Numbered from the stretch's first letter, positions 45,545 to 54,970 are shown. The stretch is 64,000 nt of DNA from Myxococcales bacterium (GCA_025359105.1 JANYHK010000010.1:1-64000); one strand, 5' to 3'. Notes: generated by a model from the sequence alone, not told the origin. Translations and numbers: made by a program.

Positions 45545-46987
45545 TTGGAACTGCTCGACGACGCCCTCATTTTCGCGGCAGGGATCTTCGCGTTCGTGGG
45601 AGCGCACGCGGCGCTGGCGTTCCAACGTCAACGCCGCGCCGAGCTACGCGTGCTGGCCGTCATGTGCGCGGCCCTGTTCGCGTCGGCGATCGCCCGGATC
45701 TTCGCCGATCGCACGTCGTCGGCCATCGCCGGTGAGGTGGCGACGGCCGCGCTCGCGCCGGCGGTGGCGCTCGTGGATCACATCGCCATCGACTACGCGC
45801 GGCTAAAGCGGCGGAGTCGACTGCTCGCGATCGTCTACGGCGCGGCCGCGGTGGTCGTCTTCCTGGCGACGGCTGGCGCGCTCGATCGCCCGGGCGCGGC
45901 GCTCGACGTCGCGCTGCTCACCGCCGCCGCCGGCGTGGGCGGGTTTTTGTGGGTGTTCGCGCGCGCGTACCTGCGGGGGCGGCGCGAGGCGTTCCCGGTC
46001 ATCGTCGGCGGCGTCGTGCTGCTCGCGGCGATCCTGAACGACGTCGGCATGAACCTCGGCGTCCTCGACACGACGCGCCTGACGCTCATCGGCTTCGTGG
46101 CGCTCGTCTTCGGCCTGTCGATGCTCCAGCTCGGTCGCTTCTGGGACGTCGCGGCGGAGCTGGAACGGAGCCGGCGCTCGCTGAAAGAGCGCTCGCGCGA
46201 GCTGCGCCGCTCCCACGGCGAGCTGCGCTCCACGCAGCTCGAGCTCGTACGCAAAGAGCAGCTCGCGGTCGTCGGCGAGCTCGCCGCCGTCATCGCGCAC
46301 GAGGTCAGAAATCCCCTGGCGATCGTGGCGAACGCGGTCGCGGGGCTGAAGAAGGACGGCGTGCCGCGCGAGGACCAGACGACGCTGCTCGCGATCCTGG
46401 ACGAGGAGGTCGAACGCCTGAACCGCCTCGTCACCGATCTCCTCGGTTACGCGCGCCCGCTGGCGCTGCAGCGCACCCAGCTCGCCGTGGACGACCTCAT
46501 CGATCGTGCGCTGGGCCTCGCGCGCTCCCAGAAGGGCGTCTCCGTGAACGTCGAACGGCAAGCGGCCGACGCGCGCGTGTGGGCTGACGCCAACCACCTC
46601 CGTCAGGTTTTCGACAACCTCTTCGACAACGCGGTGCAGGCGATGGAGGGGCAAGGCCAGCTCACGGTGCGCCTCCGCGCCGACACGATCGAGGGGCTCG
46701 ACGGGCTCGCCGTCGATGTCGTCGACACTGGCGAGGGCATGGACACGATGGTGCGAAAACGCGCGAAGGATCCGTTCTTCACCACGCGGCCGAGCGGCAC
46801 CGGTCTCGGGCTCGCGATCGTCGACCGGATCATCGAGGCGCACGGCGGCCGGTTCCTCATCGAGAGCCGCGCGGGCGAAGGCACGACCGCGACGGTGTTC
46901 TTGCCGTTCGGGCGCTCGAGCGAGCCGCCGCAGATCTCGTCGCGCAGCAGCCGCCGGACGACCGCCGTGCAGACCAGGGAGCCCTAG
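45545..46987 (+). CDS. Membrane-bound histidine kinase (NtrB-type)
   Basis: The 480-residue sensor kinase has six or seven N-terminal transmembrane helices over about 5-195, followed by a coiled-coil (200-240). The HisKA domain has phospho-acceptor His252 in VIAHEVRNPLAI, and the HATPase core has N-box NLFDNAVQAM, G1 DTGEGMD, F-box FFTTR and G2 GTGLGLAI. There is no PAS or receiver domain. The start is TTG 45545, with no in-frame ATG or GTG nearby. Its stop is directly followed by the bioA GTG. The conserved H-box is of the NtrB class, so it may phosphorylate the NtrC-type regulator 2.5 kb away; this is inference. Confidence 0.94.
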   Translation: MELLDDALIFAAGIFAFVGAHAALAFQRQRRAELRVLAVMCAALFASAIARIFADRTSSAIAGEVATAALAPAVALVDHIAIDYARLKRRSRLLAIVYGAAAVVVFLATAGALDRPGAALDVALLTAAAGVGGFLWVFARAYLRGRREAFPVIVGGVVLLAAILNDVGMNLGVLDTTRLTLIGFVALVFGLSMLQLGRFWDVAAELERSRRSLKERSRELRRSHGELRSTQLELVRKEQLAVVGELAAVIAHEVRNPLAIVANAVAGLKKDGVPREDQTTLLAILDEEVERLNRLVTDLLGYARPLALQRTQLAVDDLIDRALGLARSQKGVSVNVERQAADARVWADANHLRQVFDNLFDNAVQAMEGQGQLTVRLRADTIEGLDGLAVDVVDTGEGMDTMVRKRAKDPFFTTRPSGTGLGLAIVDRIIEAHGGRFLIESRAGEGTTATVFLPFGRSSEPPQISSRSSRRTTAVQTREP

Positions 46988-48304
46988 GTGAGTACCCGCC
47001 ACCCTCTCGCCTGGGACCGTGCCGAGATCGTTCGCGCAGACAAGGCGCACGTCTGGCACCCGTACACGCCGATGGACGCGTACATCGAACGCGGCGACCC
47101 GCTCGTCGTCACACGCGCGGCCGGCGTGCGCCTCTACGACGCGAACGGGCGCGCCTACCTGGACGGAAACAGCTCCTGGTGGGTCGCGGCGCTGGGCCAC
47201 GGGCACCCGCGCCTGCTCGCGGCGCTCGAGCGTCAGGCCCGCGAGCTGGCGCATTGCTCGCTGGGAGGCACGACGCACGAGCCGGCTGCGCGCCTCGCCG
47301 CGGCGCTGTGCAAGGTCGCCCCCGCTGGCCTCTCACGTGTATTCTACACGGACAACGGCTCGACGGCGATCGAGGCCGCTGTGAAGATGTCCGTACAGAT
47401 GTGGGGCCAGCTCGGCGCGCCCAGGAAGACCCGCTTCGTCGCGCTCGACGGGGCGTTCCACGGCGACTCGATCGGCGCGGCGAGCCTGGGCGGCGTCGAG
47501 ATCTTCCGGCGTCCGTTCGCGGGTGTCCTGTTCGACTGCGCGCACGCGGCGTTCCCGGCCGAGGACGCGTACGCGCGCGCGTTCGAGGCCATCGCCTCGC
47601 TGGTCGCGGGCGGCGCCGACGAGATCGCGGCGGTGGTCGTCGAGCCCATCGTCCAGGGCGCCGCCGGCATGCGAACGTACGCGCCGGAATACCTCCGCGA
47701 GCTGCGCGCGCTGTGCGACAGGCACGACGTGCTCCTCGTCGCCGACGAGGTCTTCGCCGGTTACGGGCGAACCGGCCGGATGTGGGGCGTCGACCACGCC
47801 GGCGTGTCGCCCGATCTCATGTGCGTCGGCAAGGTGTTCTCGCCGCTCTTCCCGATGGCGGCGACCTTGGCGACCGAGCGCGTGTTCGATGCGTTCCGCG
47901 GCGACAAGGACCGCGCGTTTTACTATGGGCACACGTTCTGCGGGAACCCGCTGGGCGCCGCGGTCGCGCGCGAGGTCCTCGCGATCTACGAAGACGAGGA
48001 GATCGTGGCGCGCGCCGCCGGCCTCGCGCCACGCATCGCCGCGGGCATGGCGAAGCTCGCGGAGCTTCCCGGCGTCGCGCGCGTGCGGTCGCTCGGGATG
48101 ATCGGCGCCGCGGACTTGGGCGACGGGAGCGGCTATCTTGGCGGCGCCGGGTGGCGCGTCTACGAAGAGGCGCTGCGCCGCGGCGCGTATCTCCGTCCCC
48201 TCGGCGACACGGTCTACGTGTGCCCGCCGCTCATCATCAGCGAAGCAGACCTGGACGAGCTCCTCGCGATCCTCGTCGAGAGCGTGCGCGCGGTTCCTAG
48301 GTGA
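46988..48304 (+). CDS. bioA: Adenosylmethionine-8-amino-7-oxononanoate aminotransferase
   Basis: The 438-residue class III aminotransferase catalyses the SAM-dependent step from KAPA to DAPA in biotin synthesis. Diagnostic are WHPYTPM (residues 23-29), SSWWVAALGHGHP, VVVEPIVQGAAGM, and the cofactor Asp253 in ADEVFAGYGRTG. The PLP lysine is Lys282 in MCVGKVFSPLFPM. The GTG start directly follows the histidine-kinase stop, so the two share a transcript. No other bio gene is in the window. Its C-terminus is complete. Confidence 0.96.
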   Translation: MSTRHPLAWDRAEIVRADKAHVWHPYTPMDAYIERGDPLVVTRAAGVRLYDANGRAYLDGNSSWWVAALGHGHPRLLAALERQARELAHCSLGGTTHEPAARLAAALCKVAPAGLSRVFYTDNGSTAIEAAVKMSVQMWGQLGAPRKTRFVALDGAFHGDSIGAASLGGVEIFRRPFAGVLFDCAHAAFPAEDAYARAFEAIASLVAGGADEIAAVVVEPIVQGAAGMRTYAPEYLRELRALCDRHDVLLVADEVFAGYGRTGRMWGVDHAGVSPDLMCVGKVFSPLFPMAATLATERVFDAFRGDKDRAFYYGHTFCGNPLGAAVAREVLAIYEDEEIVARAAGLAPRIAAGMAKLAELPGVARVRSLGMIGAADLGDGSGYLGGAGWRVYEEALRRGAYLRPLGDTVYVCPPLIISEADLDELLAILVESVRAVPR

Positions 48305-48590
48305 CTGGCCACCTACCCAGGTAGCCGGCGGTGACGATGCGCGTCAGCATCCGCTCGGTCACGACTTCGCCACCCATGCATTGGCGCTCAATCTCGCCAC
48401 GCCCGCCATTGCCGCTGCGCCAGCAACCAACGCCTCGCCGGCTTCCACCGCCCCCTTGTCAACATGTAGGAGTGTGGTGGTTTTCGTCGAGACCAAGCGA
48501 TGGCTGCGGCGGGGCGAGGAGCCGTACTCCTGTACGGTGACGACCCCCGACGCGGCCAGCGCGCCGGGATCGGCGAAAAACACTGCGCTC
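48305..48590. other. Convergent intergenic region without clear gene
   Basis: This 286-base gap separates bioA from a leftward lipoprotein gene. It contains a weak CTAC/GTAG hairpin near 48315 and an otherwise ordinary stretch. Reading frames in it (including one of 80 codons on the minus strand) have no start context, motif or conserved partner, so none is called. Confidence 0.5.
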
Positions 48591-49640
48591 CTAGGGCGCA
48601 TAGGACTGCAGCGAGCGGAGGAGGGCGTCGCTGAAGGCGAGTTTCATGACGATGCGTCGATCGGTTTGCTCGGCCCTGGCATCTTTGAACCATCCAGGCT
48701 CGAGCGCGCACGTGTCCGCCTTCTCGGCGCAGCTGCGCTGGAATGCCGTGTAGGCGCGCGTCGCCTCGTCCGAGGTGGCGTAGTCCGCGTACCCCTCGAT
48801 GGAGCCCGCCGCCCCGCCGCGCAGGCCGAAGCCCGCGTCGATCATTCCCTGCATCATCGACGCCCGGTCGTTCTTGCCCGCGCTCAAGAAGCGCATCGAC
48901 GTCACACCGAAGGTGGTGCCCGCGAGCGCCTCGTTCGCCGCCTGCAGAGGCGGAGGGGCGGTGGCGTCGCGCGCGAGGAGATCCCGGGCCCGCACCGCCG
49001 AGCCGCCGTCGGTGACGATGCTGGTGCCATCCGGCGCGACGAAGAGCGTGGGCGCGAGGGTGCCGTACTGCTGCGCGTACGCCGCGTCGGGCGGGTACGC
49101 GAGCACGCCGGTGGGCAAGCGCTGCGGCGGCGCGAAGAGCGGACGCCCTGCGCCACTGCGAAGGCCCAGAGGATCGAGCGGCGCGACGCCATAGAGGACC
49201 CCGACCCAGGCGACCGCGCTCGGGTCTCCCTTCGAGTTGGACGATCCGCTGAACTTCAGCGGATCGCGAATGGCGAAGTGCATGTCGATCTGGCGCGCGG
49301 TCAGGATCATGATGCCCGAGCCGTGCGAGATGAAGTCCCCCTCGCGGTCGCCGCCGGAGAGAACGCGGCCGAGGAGCGGGCCCCAGTAGGCGTCGGCGCG
49401 CGCGGCCGTGGGCCTCACGAAGAAGCTCAGATCCGGCGCTCCACCGATGGCGGCGCCGACCCACGACGTCACCGCGGGAGGCGGGGCGGAGGGCGCGGCG
49501 ACGGGCGGGGACGACGCCCCTGGCCCCCCACACGACGCGCAGACGAGGACCAGCAAGAAGGCGAGGACGGCGCGTCCGAGCGCGCGAGGTGATGGGCCCA
49601 CGTAACGTCTGACGGGCGCCAGCGCGCGATATTCGACCAT
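48591..49640 (-). CDS. Putative lipoprotein of unknown function
   Basis: About 349 residues from ATG 49640. A short basic N-terminus leads to a hydrophobic segment with lipobox LVCASCGG (Cys near residue 38), so it is predicted to be a lipoprotein. The body has an Ala/Pro-rich linker, then alternating beta and helical segments (SGIMILTARQIDMHFAI, VRARDLLARDATAP, MMQGMIDAGFGLRGG). I recognise no known domain. It is followed upstream by the Wzy-like gene on the same strand with a 22-base gap, so it may belong to that operon. Confidence 0.7.
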   Translation of the reverse strand: MVEYRALAPVRRYVGPSPRALGRAVLAFLLVLVCASCGGPGASSPPVAAPSAPPPAVTSWVGAAIGGAPDLSFFVRPTAARADAYWGPLLGRVLSGGDREGDFISHGSGIMILTARQIDMHFAIRDPLKFSGSSNSKGDPSAVAWVGVLYGVAPLDPLGLRSGAGRPLFAPPQRLPTGVLAYPPDAAYAQQYGTLAPTLFVAPDGTSIVTDGGSAVRARDLLARDATAPPPLQAANEALAGTTFGVTSMRFLSAGKNDRASMMQGMIDAGFGLRGGAAGSIEGYADYATSDEATRAYTAFQRSCAEKADTCALEPGWFKDARAEQTDRRIVMKLAFSDALLRSLQSYAP

Positions 49641-49662
49641 CCGCCCGAGGATAGCGGTCAAG

Positions 49663-51357
49663 TCACTGATCCATCTGGCGTTCGCGAATGCGATCGAGCA
49701 CATCGCGCACGCGCGGATCGCCGGGCAAACTCCGGCGCGCGGTGAGGGCCTCGATCTCGGCGAGATCGAGCTCGCCCTCGTCGACGAGCGCCTCGGCGAG
49801 GCCGACGCGCGCGCGGAACGAGCCCGGATCGAAGGCGAGCGCGCGGCGGTAGGCGCCGTCGGCCTCCACCGGGTGGCCTTGCGCGAGGAGCGCGCTGCCG
49901 ATCGCGACGCGCACCCCCGTGTCCGCGAGGAGCTCGTCGGCGCGGCGCAGCTCGCCCAGCGCTCCGTCGGCGTCGCCGAGCGCCAGACGCGCAAGCCCGA
50001 GCTCCAGCGCGCACTCGCCTGACCCTGGATCGAGTCGCGTGCTCTTCGCCAGCATCGAGACGCGGACCATCGGGGAGGCGTCGTTCGCACGCGACCGCTC
50101 ACGCGTGGCGAGCCAGCCGCGCGTGGCGGCGAAGAGGAGCCAGGTGACCGCGGCGAGGCCGAGGAGCAACGGCGCCACGCGGCGCGGCCCCGCGCGCGCT
50201 CGCCGACCTCGCACGGTGACGCCGAGAACGAGGCCGGTGACGATCGCCACCGCGGGCTGGCGAAGCGGTGAATCTCCGAGGCTCGCGACCGCGACGGCGA
50301 TGAGCGCCGCCGCGCCGCCGAGCCAGCGACCGCGCGCGTGCGCCCGGGCACCGAGGAGCAGCGCCCACGCCAGGAGAAGCGCAGCGACAGGCCCCGATTC
50401 GACGGCCGCCTGGAGGTACTCCTCGTGGGCCGTCGTCGCGTTCACGAAACGGCGCGCCGCCTGGCCAGGCGACAGACGCGCGAGCTCTCGCCCCTGCGCC
50501 TCGAGGTAGACGTGACCGAATCGACCCAGCCCCGCTCCGAACGGCGCGGCGCTCGCCGCCGCGCGCGCCGTCTGGTGCCAGATCCACGCGCGGCCGCGCA
50601 GGGCGAGATCCGCCGGCACGTCCCCTTCCGCGGCCGCCGATCCCGCCACGCAGAACACCGCGAGCGCCGCAACGCCCGCTGCGCGCCGCGGCCAGCGCTT
50701 GCGCCGAAACGCGACCACGATCCCTGCGAAGACGAGGGCCGCGAGCGTCGCCCCCCAGCCGACGCGCGAGTGCGACACGGTCAGCGCACCCAGCTCGAGC
50801 GCGGTCGCGGTGAGCGCCGCCGCACATGCGGTCCGCGACCTGCGCCATGCATGCGCCGCATCGACGGAGAGGGGGAGAGTCACCGCCAGCAGCAAGCCGA
50901 GCCAGTTCGGGTTGCCCTGCCCTGCATGAAGCGCGAGGCCGCGCGTCCCGACGAGAGCGCTCCCGACGGCCGCCGTGGCGACGAGCGTCCCCGTCAAGAG
51001 CGCCGTCGTGCGCGCGAGCTGGGCCCCGAGGAGCGGCCCGAGGCGCGCGGCGATCGCGCCTGCGCCGAGCGCCGCCACGAACGTTGCGAGGTCGCGTGCG
51101 CCACACGGCAAGCCCCACGCGAGGCTCAGCGAGCTCACCCCGACGAACGCGATCCCGGCGCGCGCGCCCCACCCGATCGCGCGACGCGGCGACCGGCGCG
51201 TCAACCACGCCGCCAGAGCGAGCGCCGCGATCAAGAGCCCGAGGACGCGCTTCGGCTCCGCGGCCTCCGCGCGCGGATCGTAGGCGAAGCCCGCGAACGC
51301 CAGCGCGGCGGCGACCGCCAGAATGCCGAGCTCTGCGCGCACGCGCAGCGTGGTCAC
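49663..51357 (-). CDS. Wzy/O-antigen-ligase-like membrane protein with C-terminal TPRs
   Basis: The 564-residue protein has about ten hydrophobic segments between residues 10 and 400. It includes the large periplasmic loop of the Wzy_C/WaaL type around GRAWIWHQTARAAA, FGAGLGRFGHVYLE and TTAHEEYLQAAVESG, which are typical for O-antigen ligase or polymerase families. The last 130 residues are TPR-like helical repeats (LDPGSGECALELGLARLALGD, then GHPVEADGAYRRALAFDPG). It probably handles surface polysaccharide or protein glycan. The GTG start overlaps the stop of the HEAT-repeat gene (GTGA), so the two are coupled. Confidence 0.85.
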   Translation of the reverse strand: MTTLRVRAELGILAVAAALAFAGFAYDPRAEAAEPKRVLGLLIAALALAAWLTRRSPRRAIGWGARAGIAFVGVSSLSLAWGLPCGARDLATFVAALGAGAIAARLGPLLGAQLARTTALLTGTLVATAAVGSALVGTRGLALHAGQGNPNWLGLLLAVTLPLSVDAAHAWRRSRTACAAALTATALELGALTVSHSRVGWGATLAALVFAGIVVAFRRKRWPRRAAGVAALAVFCVAGSAAAEGDVPADLALRGRAWIWHQTARAAASAAPFGAGLGRFGHVYLEAQGRELARLSPGQAARRFVNATTAHEEYLQAAVESGPVAALLLAWALLLGARAHARGRWLGGAAALIAVAVASLGDSPLRQPAVAIVTGLVLGVTVRGRRARAGPRRVAPLLLGLAAVTWLLFAATRGWLATRERSRANDASPMVRVSMLAKSTRLDPGSGECALELGLARLALGDADGALGELRRADELLADTGVRVAIGSALLAQGHPVEADGAYRRALAFDPGSFRARVGLAEALVDEGELDLAEIEALTARRSLPGDPRVRDVLDRIRERQMDQ

Positions 51358-53435
51358 GGCCGCTTCGCGGCGGCGCGATCGGCTCGCAAGTCGAGAATGC
51401 GCCGGAGCTGATCCTTCACCGGTAGCCGCCCCTCACGGGCGAGGGCACGACGCAGCAGCTCCGTCACCAGCGGCCGTTCGTCGTGGAGGAGGTACTTCTC
51501 CGCCAGATCGCGCTCCACCCGCGTCGCGCCGCCCAGCGCGGCGAGCATTCGGAAGATGCCCTGCTCCGGATCCCACGTGAACCGCACGGCGGCGGCCGCG
51601 ACCGCCATCGGGGCGTCCGGCCCGGCGGCGCGCTTGTCCAGCTCCGGGGCCATTCGCGCGCGACCCTTCGGCTCGGTCACGCGCCCGAGCAGGCGCACGA
51701 ACGACGGGAGCTGGTCCTGCGGCAGGTTGTCCATGTCGCGAAAGAGCGCGGCGGCGCCGGCCGCGTCGTCTGCGCGCGCGAGCGCCACGGCGGCGTGGAT
51801 GCGCAGACGCGTGTTCTCGTGAACGAGGAGCGACGTGAGAAGCTCGCCCGCCTGTGCGTCGCTCAGATCGCCGGTCAAGTCGATCGCCTTGAGGGCACGA
51901 AGGATGGCCTTGTGGGCGAGCGACGCCTGGATCTCGCTGCGGGCGAGGCTCCCCGCGCCGGCCGGTTTGAGCGTGGCCACCAGATCGGTCAGATCGCTGC
52001 GCCCCTTCGTCCACGCGAGCAACGTACGGCCCGGCACGTCGGGCGACTTGGAGGCCCGCATGAAGCCCTCGACCTCGCCGAGGGCGCACTGGGAGAGCTC
52101 CAGGCAGGTGAGGAGATCCTGCGTGACCCGCGGATCGTTCGCGCGGCCGAGCGCGATCGCCGCCTCTGCCTTGGTCTCCGGCACGAGGTAGAGCTTGTCC
52201 CACACGAGATCCGTCCGCTTGTACCCGCTGAGCGCGTAGATGGCGTAGATGGCCGCGCGCTTCAGGCTCGGGTTGGGATCATCCACGTACCGCTCGAGCA
52301 CCTTCTCGCCGTCCTTCGCGTCGAGCTTGCCGATCGCCGTGACCGCCGAGAGGCGCACCATGTCGTTCTTGTCGTCGAGGGCCCCGCGCAAGAGGGGCAG
52401 CCCCTCGGGGCGGCGCACGTCGCCGAGCACGAACGCTGCGTTCATGCGGATCTGCGCCTGCTTGTGGCCCACGAGATCGCGCGCGGTACCGTAGAACGCT
52501 CGCGGATCGAGGCGCTCGAGCGCGAACGCGATGTTGTTGAGCATCCGCGACTCGCGGACGTGCGGGATCTGTTCGAGGAGCGCGCGGGTCGCCGTCGTGT
52601 CGCCGATCTTGCCGAGCGCATAGACAGCGCGGTTGCGGACGCGCGTGTCGGAGTTCTTCATCAGCTTCACGAGCGCCGGCACGAGCTGCGGCGCGCGCAG
52701 CTCGCCGGCTGCGAACGTCCCGGCGAGGACCAGCGCGCCGTCGGTGCTGGCAAGCGCGTACGAGACGTCTCCGATCAGCTCGGCGCGATCGATGAGGTGC
52801 CGGCTCTTCCACAGGCCCTTGAACGCCGACACCCGCATCGACTCGAGCGCTTCCGGCGGTTTCTTCAAGGCGTCGCGGACGATCTTCACCGCCCGGCCGC
52901 TGCTCTGAGCGCCGAGCGCCTCGAGCGCCGCGGCTCGATTGCCCGGCTCCTCGTCCTCGCGCGCGAGGATCTTCGCGAGCGGCGCCACGTTGCCCGGATC
53001 GGGGATCTTCCGCAGCGCGCCGATCGCGGCCCCGCGGACACCGGCATCCCAGGCCTCGAGCGCCCCCTGAAGCGCACCCAGCGCGCTGCGGTCGCCGAGC
53101 CTCCCGAGCATCTCGGCGCAGGTCGCGCGGAGCTTGTCGTCGACGTTGTCGGAGACGCAGCGCGCGATGGCCTTCGTCGACTTTCGCCCGAGGTTGAGGA
53201 CGTCGGGGCTCGCGGGCATGTCGCGCTTCGACACGTTGATGAGGACCGTCTCGTCCTTGGGGATGGCGAGCAGCACCTCGCGCTTCTTCTTCGAGAGCTG
53301 ATCGCTCGACAGGACCTCTCCCCCCTGCGGCGCGTCGTCGTCTTCATCGTCGGCGAGAGCCGTTCGCACGACCGCCGCGCTGGGGAGCGCCGCCAAGATC
53401 ACGAGGACCGCGGTCAGGCCATGCCGTGTCTTCAT
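51354..53435 (-). CDS. Exported HEAT-repeat protein
   Basis: About 693 residues with a signal peptide (MKTRHGLTAVLVILAALPSA) and then an almost continuous array of HEAT/PBS-lyase-type repeats, for example LRATCAEMLGRLGDRSALGAL, VRGAAIGALRKIPDPGNVAPL, RAAALEALGAQSSG and VRNRAVYALGKIGDTTATRALL. These form a helical solenoid used for protein binding. No catalytic motif is seen. It is probably periplasmic or surface-exposed. The gene lies between a small lipoprotein gene (ATGA overlap) and the Wzy-like gene (GTGA overlap), so all three are likely one operon. Confidence 0.88.
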   Translation of the reverse strand: MKTRHGLTAVLVILAALPSAAVVRTALADDEDDDAPQGGEVLSSDQLSKKKREVLLAIPKDETVLINVSKRDMPASPDVLNLGRKSTKAIARCVSDNVDDKLRATCAEMLGRLGDRSALGALQGALEAWDAGVRGAAIGALRKIPDPGNVAPLAKILAREDEEPGNRAAALEALGAQSSGRAVKIVRDALKKPPEALESMRVSAFKGLWKSRHLIDRAELIGDVSYALASTDGALVLAGTFAAGELRAPQLVPALVKLMKNSDTRVRNRAVYALGKIGDTTATRALLEQIPHVRESRMLNNIAFALERLDPRAFYGTARDLVGHKQAQIRMNAAFVLGDVRRPEGLPLLRGALDDKNDMVRLSAVTAIGKLDAKDGEKVLERYVDDPNPSLKRAAIYAIYALSGYKRTDLVWDKLYLVPETKAEAAIALGRANDPRVTQDLLTCLELSQCALGEVEGFMRASKSPDVPGRTLLAWTKGRSDLTDLVATLKPAGAGSLARSEIQASLAHKAILRALKAIDLTGDLSDAQAGELLTSLLVHENTRLRIHAAVALARADDAAGAAALFRDMDNLPQDQLPSFVRLLGRVTEPKGRARMAPELDKRAAGPDAPMAVAAAAVRFTWDPEQGIFRMLAALGGATRVERDLAEKYLLHDERPLVTELLRRALAREGRLPVKDQLRRILDLRADRAAAKRP

Positions 53436-53800
53436 CCCTCTCGGACCTTTCTCGCGATCTTCTCGAGGCGTCGCAGGAGTGCCTCCTTCTTCACCCGACC
53501 GGGCAGGTACCGCACGGCCACGTGCCGGCCGGAGCACCCGGGGCCGTCGTCCCACGAGACGAGCTCGACGCCGCGATCCTCGTAGAGCGCCAGATCGAAG
53601 CGCTCGTCGCAGTCGCTGGCGGGCTCCAGGTCCACCGTCACCTGGAGCGATGCGCGAGGCTCGCCGGCCGGGGTCGGCGCATCGTACGTGCCGGGCGCGC
53701 GCGCAGCTGGATTCTGGGCGCACGCGGCCGCAGAGAGGACCAGCCACGAGAGGACCAGCCACGAGAGGACCCGCGAGAGGGTGAGGGAGCGCGCGCGCAT
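53432..53800 (-). CDS. Small lipoprotein with duplicated signal-peptide segment
   Basis: The 122-residue protein has a signal peptide with lipobox (LSAAACAQ). The hydrophobic core contains an exact tandem duplication of six residues (SWLVLSWLVLS), encoded by a repeat of GAGGACCAGCCACGA. The remaining 95 residues include two Cys likely to pair (SDCDERFD and GPGCSGRH) and a helical C-terminus (RVKKEALLRRLEKIARK). The function is unknown. The stop overlaps the start of the HEAT-repeat gene (ATGA), which suggests a functional partner. Confidence 0.78.
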   Translation of the reverse strand: MRARSLTLSRVLSWLVLSWLVLSAAACAQNPAARAPGTYDAPTPAGEPRASLQVTVDLEPASDCDERFDLALYEDRGVELVSWDDGPGCSGRHVAVRYLPGRVKKEALLRRLEKIARKVREG

Positions 53801-53855
53801 CGTCTGACGACGTTGTACGCCAGCCCGCCACGTTTCTATTCCAATTTTCGAAGCT

Positions 53856-54242
53856 TCAGTTGATGACGACCTTGCTCTTGTACATGCCCATGCCGCACTG
53901 AAACGTCAGCGTGCGGGGGGCGTCGGTCGGGACGTCGAGGGCGACGGCCTTGTTGAGCGGCAGCTCCTTCTTGAGGCTGATCTCGGGAAAGACGACCTCC
54001 TTCGCGCACGTTTCGTCGCTCGTGCGCGTGAAGAGGAGCTGCACCTTCTCGCCCTTTTTGACGTCGATCGACGACGGCGTGAAGCCTTTGTTGTCGACCG
54101 TGATCGGGACCGCGCGCACCCCGGCTGCCACGGCGGAGGCGGCAGGCGCCGACGAGCTGCGCGGATCGTCCGATTTCTTGTCGCATCCCGACGCTGCGAT
54201 GCCAAGCGAGCCTGCGAGTACGAGTACCAACGTGCCTCTCAT
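53856..54242 (-). CDS. Cupredoxin-domain lipoprotein
   Basis: About 128 residues from ATG 54242. A signal peptide with lipobox (IAASGCDK) and Ser/Ala linker precede a cupredoxin fold (residues about 45-128): VPITVDNKGFTPSSIDVKKG, CAKEVVFPEI and the C-terminal FQCGMGMYKS. The latter offers Cys and Met ligands in the usual place for copper. Such domains are found near copper-handling proteins and may bind periplasmic copper. It is divergent from the dienelactone hydrolase with only 47 bases between, so promoters overlap. Confidence 0.88.
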   Translation of the reverse strand: MRGTLVLVLAGSLGIAASGCDKKSDDPRSSSAPAASAVAAGVRAVPITVDNKGFTPSSIDVKKGEKVQLLFTRTSDETCAKEVVFPEISLKKELPLNKAVALDVPTDAPRTLTFQCGMGMYKSKVVIN

Positions 54243-54289
54243 TGCGACCTCTCCTCTTACGATACCACTCTGTGTATCCTCGCCGCCTG

Positions 54290-54970
54290 ATGAGCACACG
54301 CACCCCCTTCGTGGCACGGAACGGCAAGAGCGCGGACGGCATCCTCCAGGAGCCAGCGGGGACGGACAAAGCGCCCGCCGTCGTCCTCATCCAGGAGTAC
54401 TGGGGCGTGAACGCTCACGTCGTGAGCCTCGCGGAGCGCCTGGCGGCGGAGGGGTTCCTCGTCCTGGCGCCCGACCTCTACCATGGCCACATCGCCAAGA
54501 CGCCCGAGGAGGCCGGCCAGATGATGGGGGCCCTCGATCGCGCGCAGGCGCTCGAGGAGATCGGCGGCGCCATCGACGTGCTCTCCGCGCACGCGCGAAG
54601 CAGCGGCAAGGTCGGCATCCTGGGCTTCTGCCTGGGGGGCGCGTACTCGTTCTCCGCCGCGGCCGTGCTGCCGGGGTTGTCGGCCGCCGTGCCGTTTTAC
54701 GGGATCCCCGACGCGTCGAAGGTCGACCTCTCCAAGATCGCGATCCCGGTGCAGGCGCACTTCGCGAAGACCGACCAATGGGCGAAGCCCGAGCTTGCCC
54801 TCGCCGTGAAGACGCAGCTCGACGCGAAGCACGTACCCATGGAGCTGCACCTCTACGACGCGCAGCACGCGTTCATGAACGACACCCGCCCCGTGTACGA
54901 CGCCACCGCGGCGAAGCTCGCGTGGGGTCGGGCGGTGTCGTTCCTGAAGACGCACCTCGGGGCGGCGTAG
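54290..54970 (+). CDS. Dienelactone hydrolase family protein
   Basis: The 226-residue alpha/beta hydrolase has the dienelactone-hydrolase signature GFCLGG with nucleophile Cys (residues about 122-127). Opening motifs are VVLIQEYWGVNAH and LAPDLYHG. Asp lies near FAKTDQWA and the catalytic His in YDAQHAFMND. Cytoplasmic, no signal peptide. The true substrate is likely a lactone or ester and not necessarily dienelactone. It lies four bases before the PTS EIIA gene, so it may be co-transcribed with the PTS. Confidence 0.93.
   Translation: MSTRTPFVARNGKSADGILQEPAGTDKAPAVVLIQEYWGVNAHVVSLAERLAAEGFLVLAPDLYHGHIAKTPEEAGQMMGALDRAQALEEIGGAIDVLSAHARSSGKVGILGFCLGGAYSFSAAAVLPGLSAAVPFYGIPDASKVDLSKIAIPVQAHFAKTDQWAKPELALAVKTQLDAKHVPMELHLYDAQHAFMNDTRPVYDATAAKLAWGRAVSFLKTHLGAA

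Noticed and set aside
48359-48601. 80-codon minus-strand frame in the gap after bioA
   Set aside because: No ribosome site or conserved motif; it overlaps the end of the lipoprotein gene.
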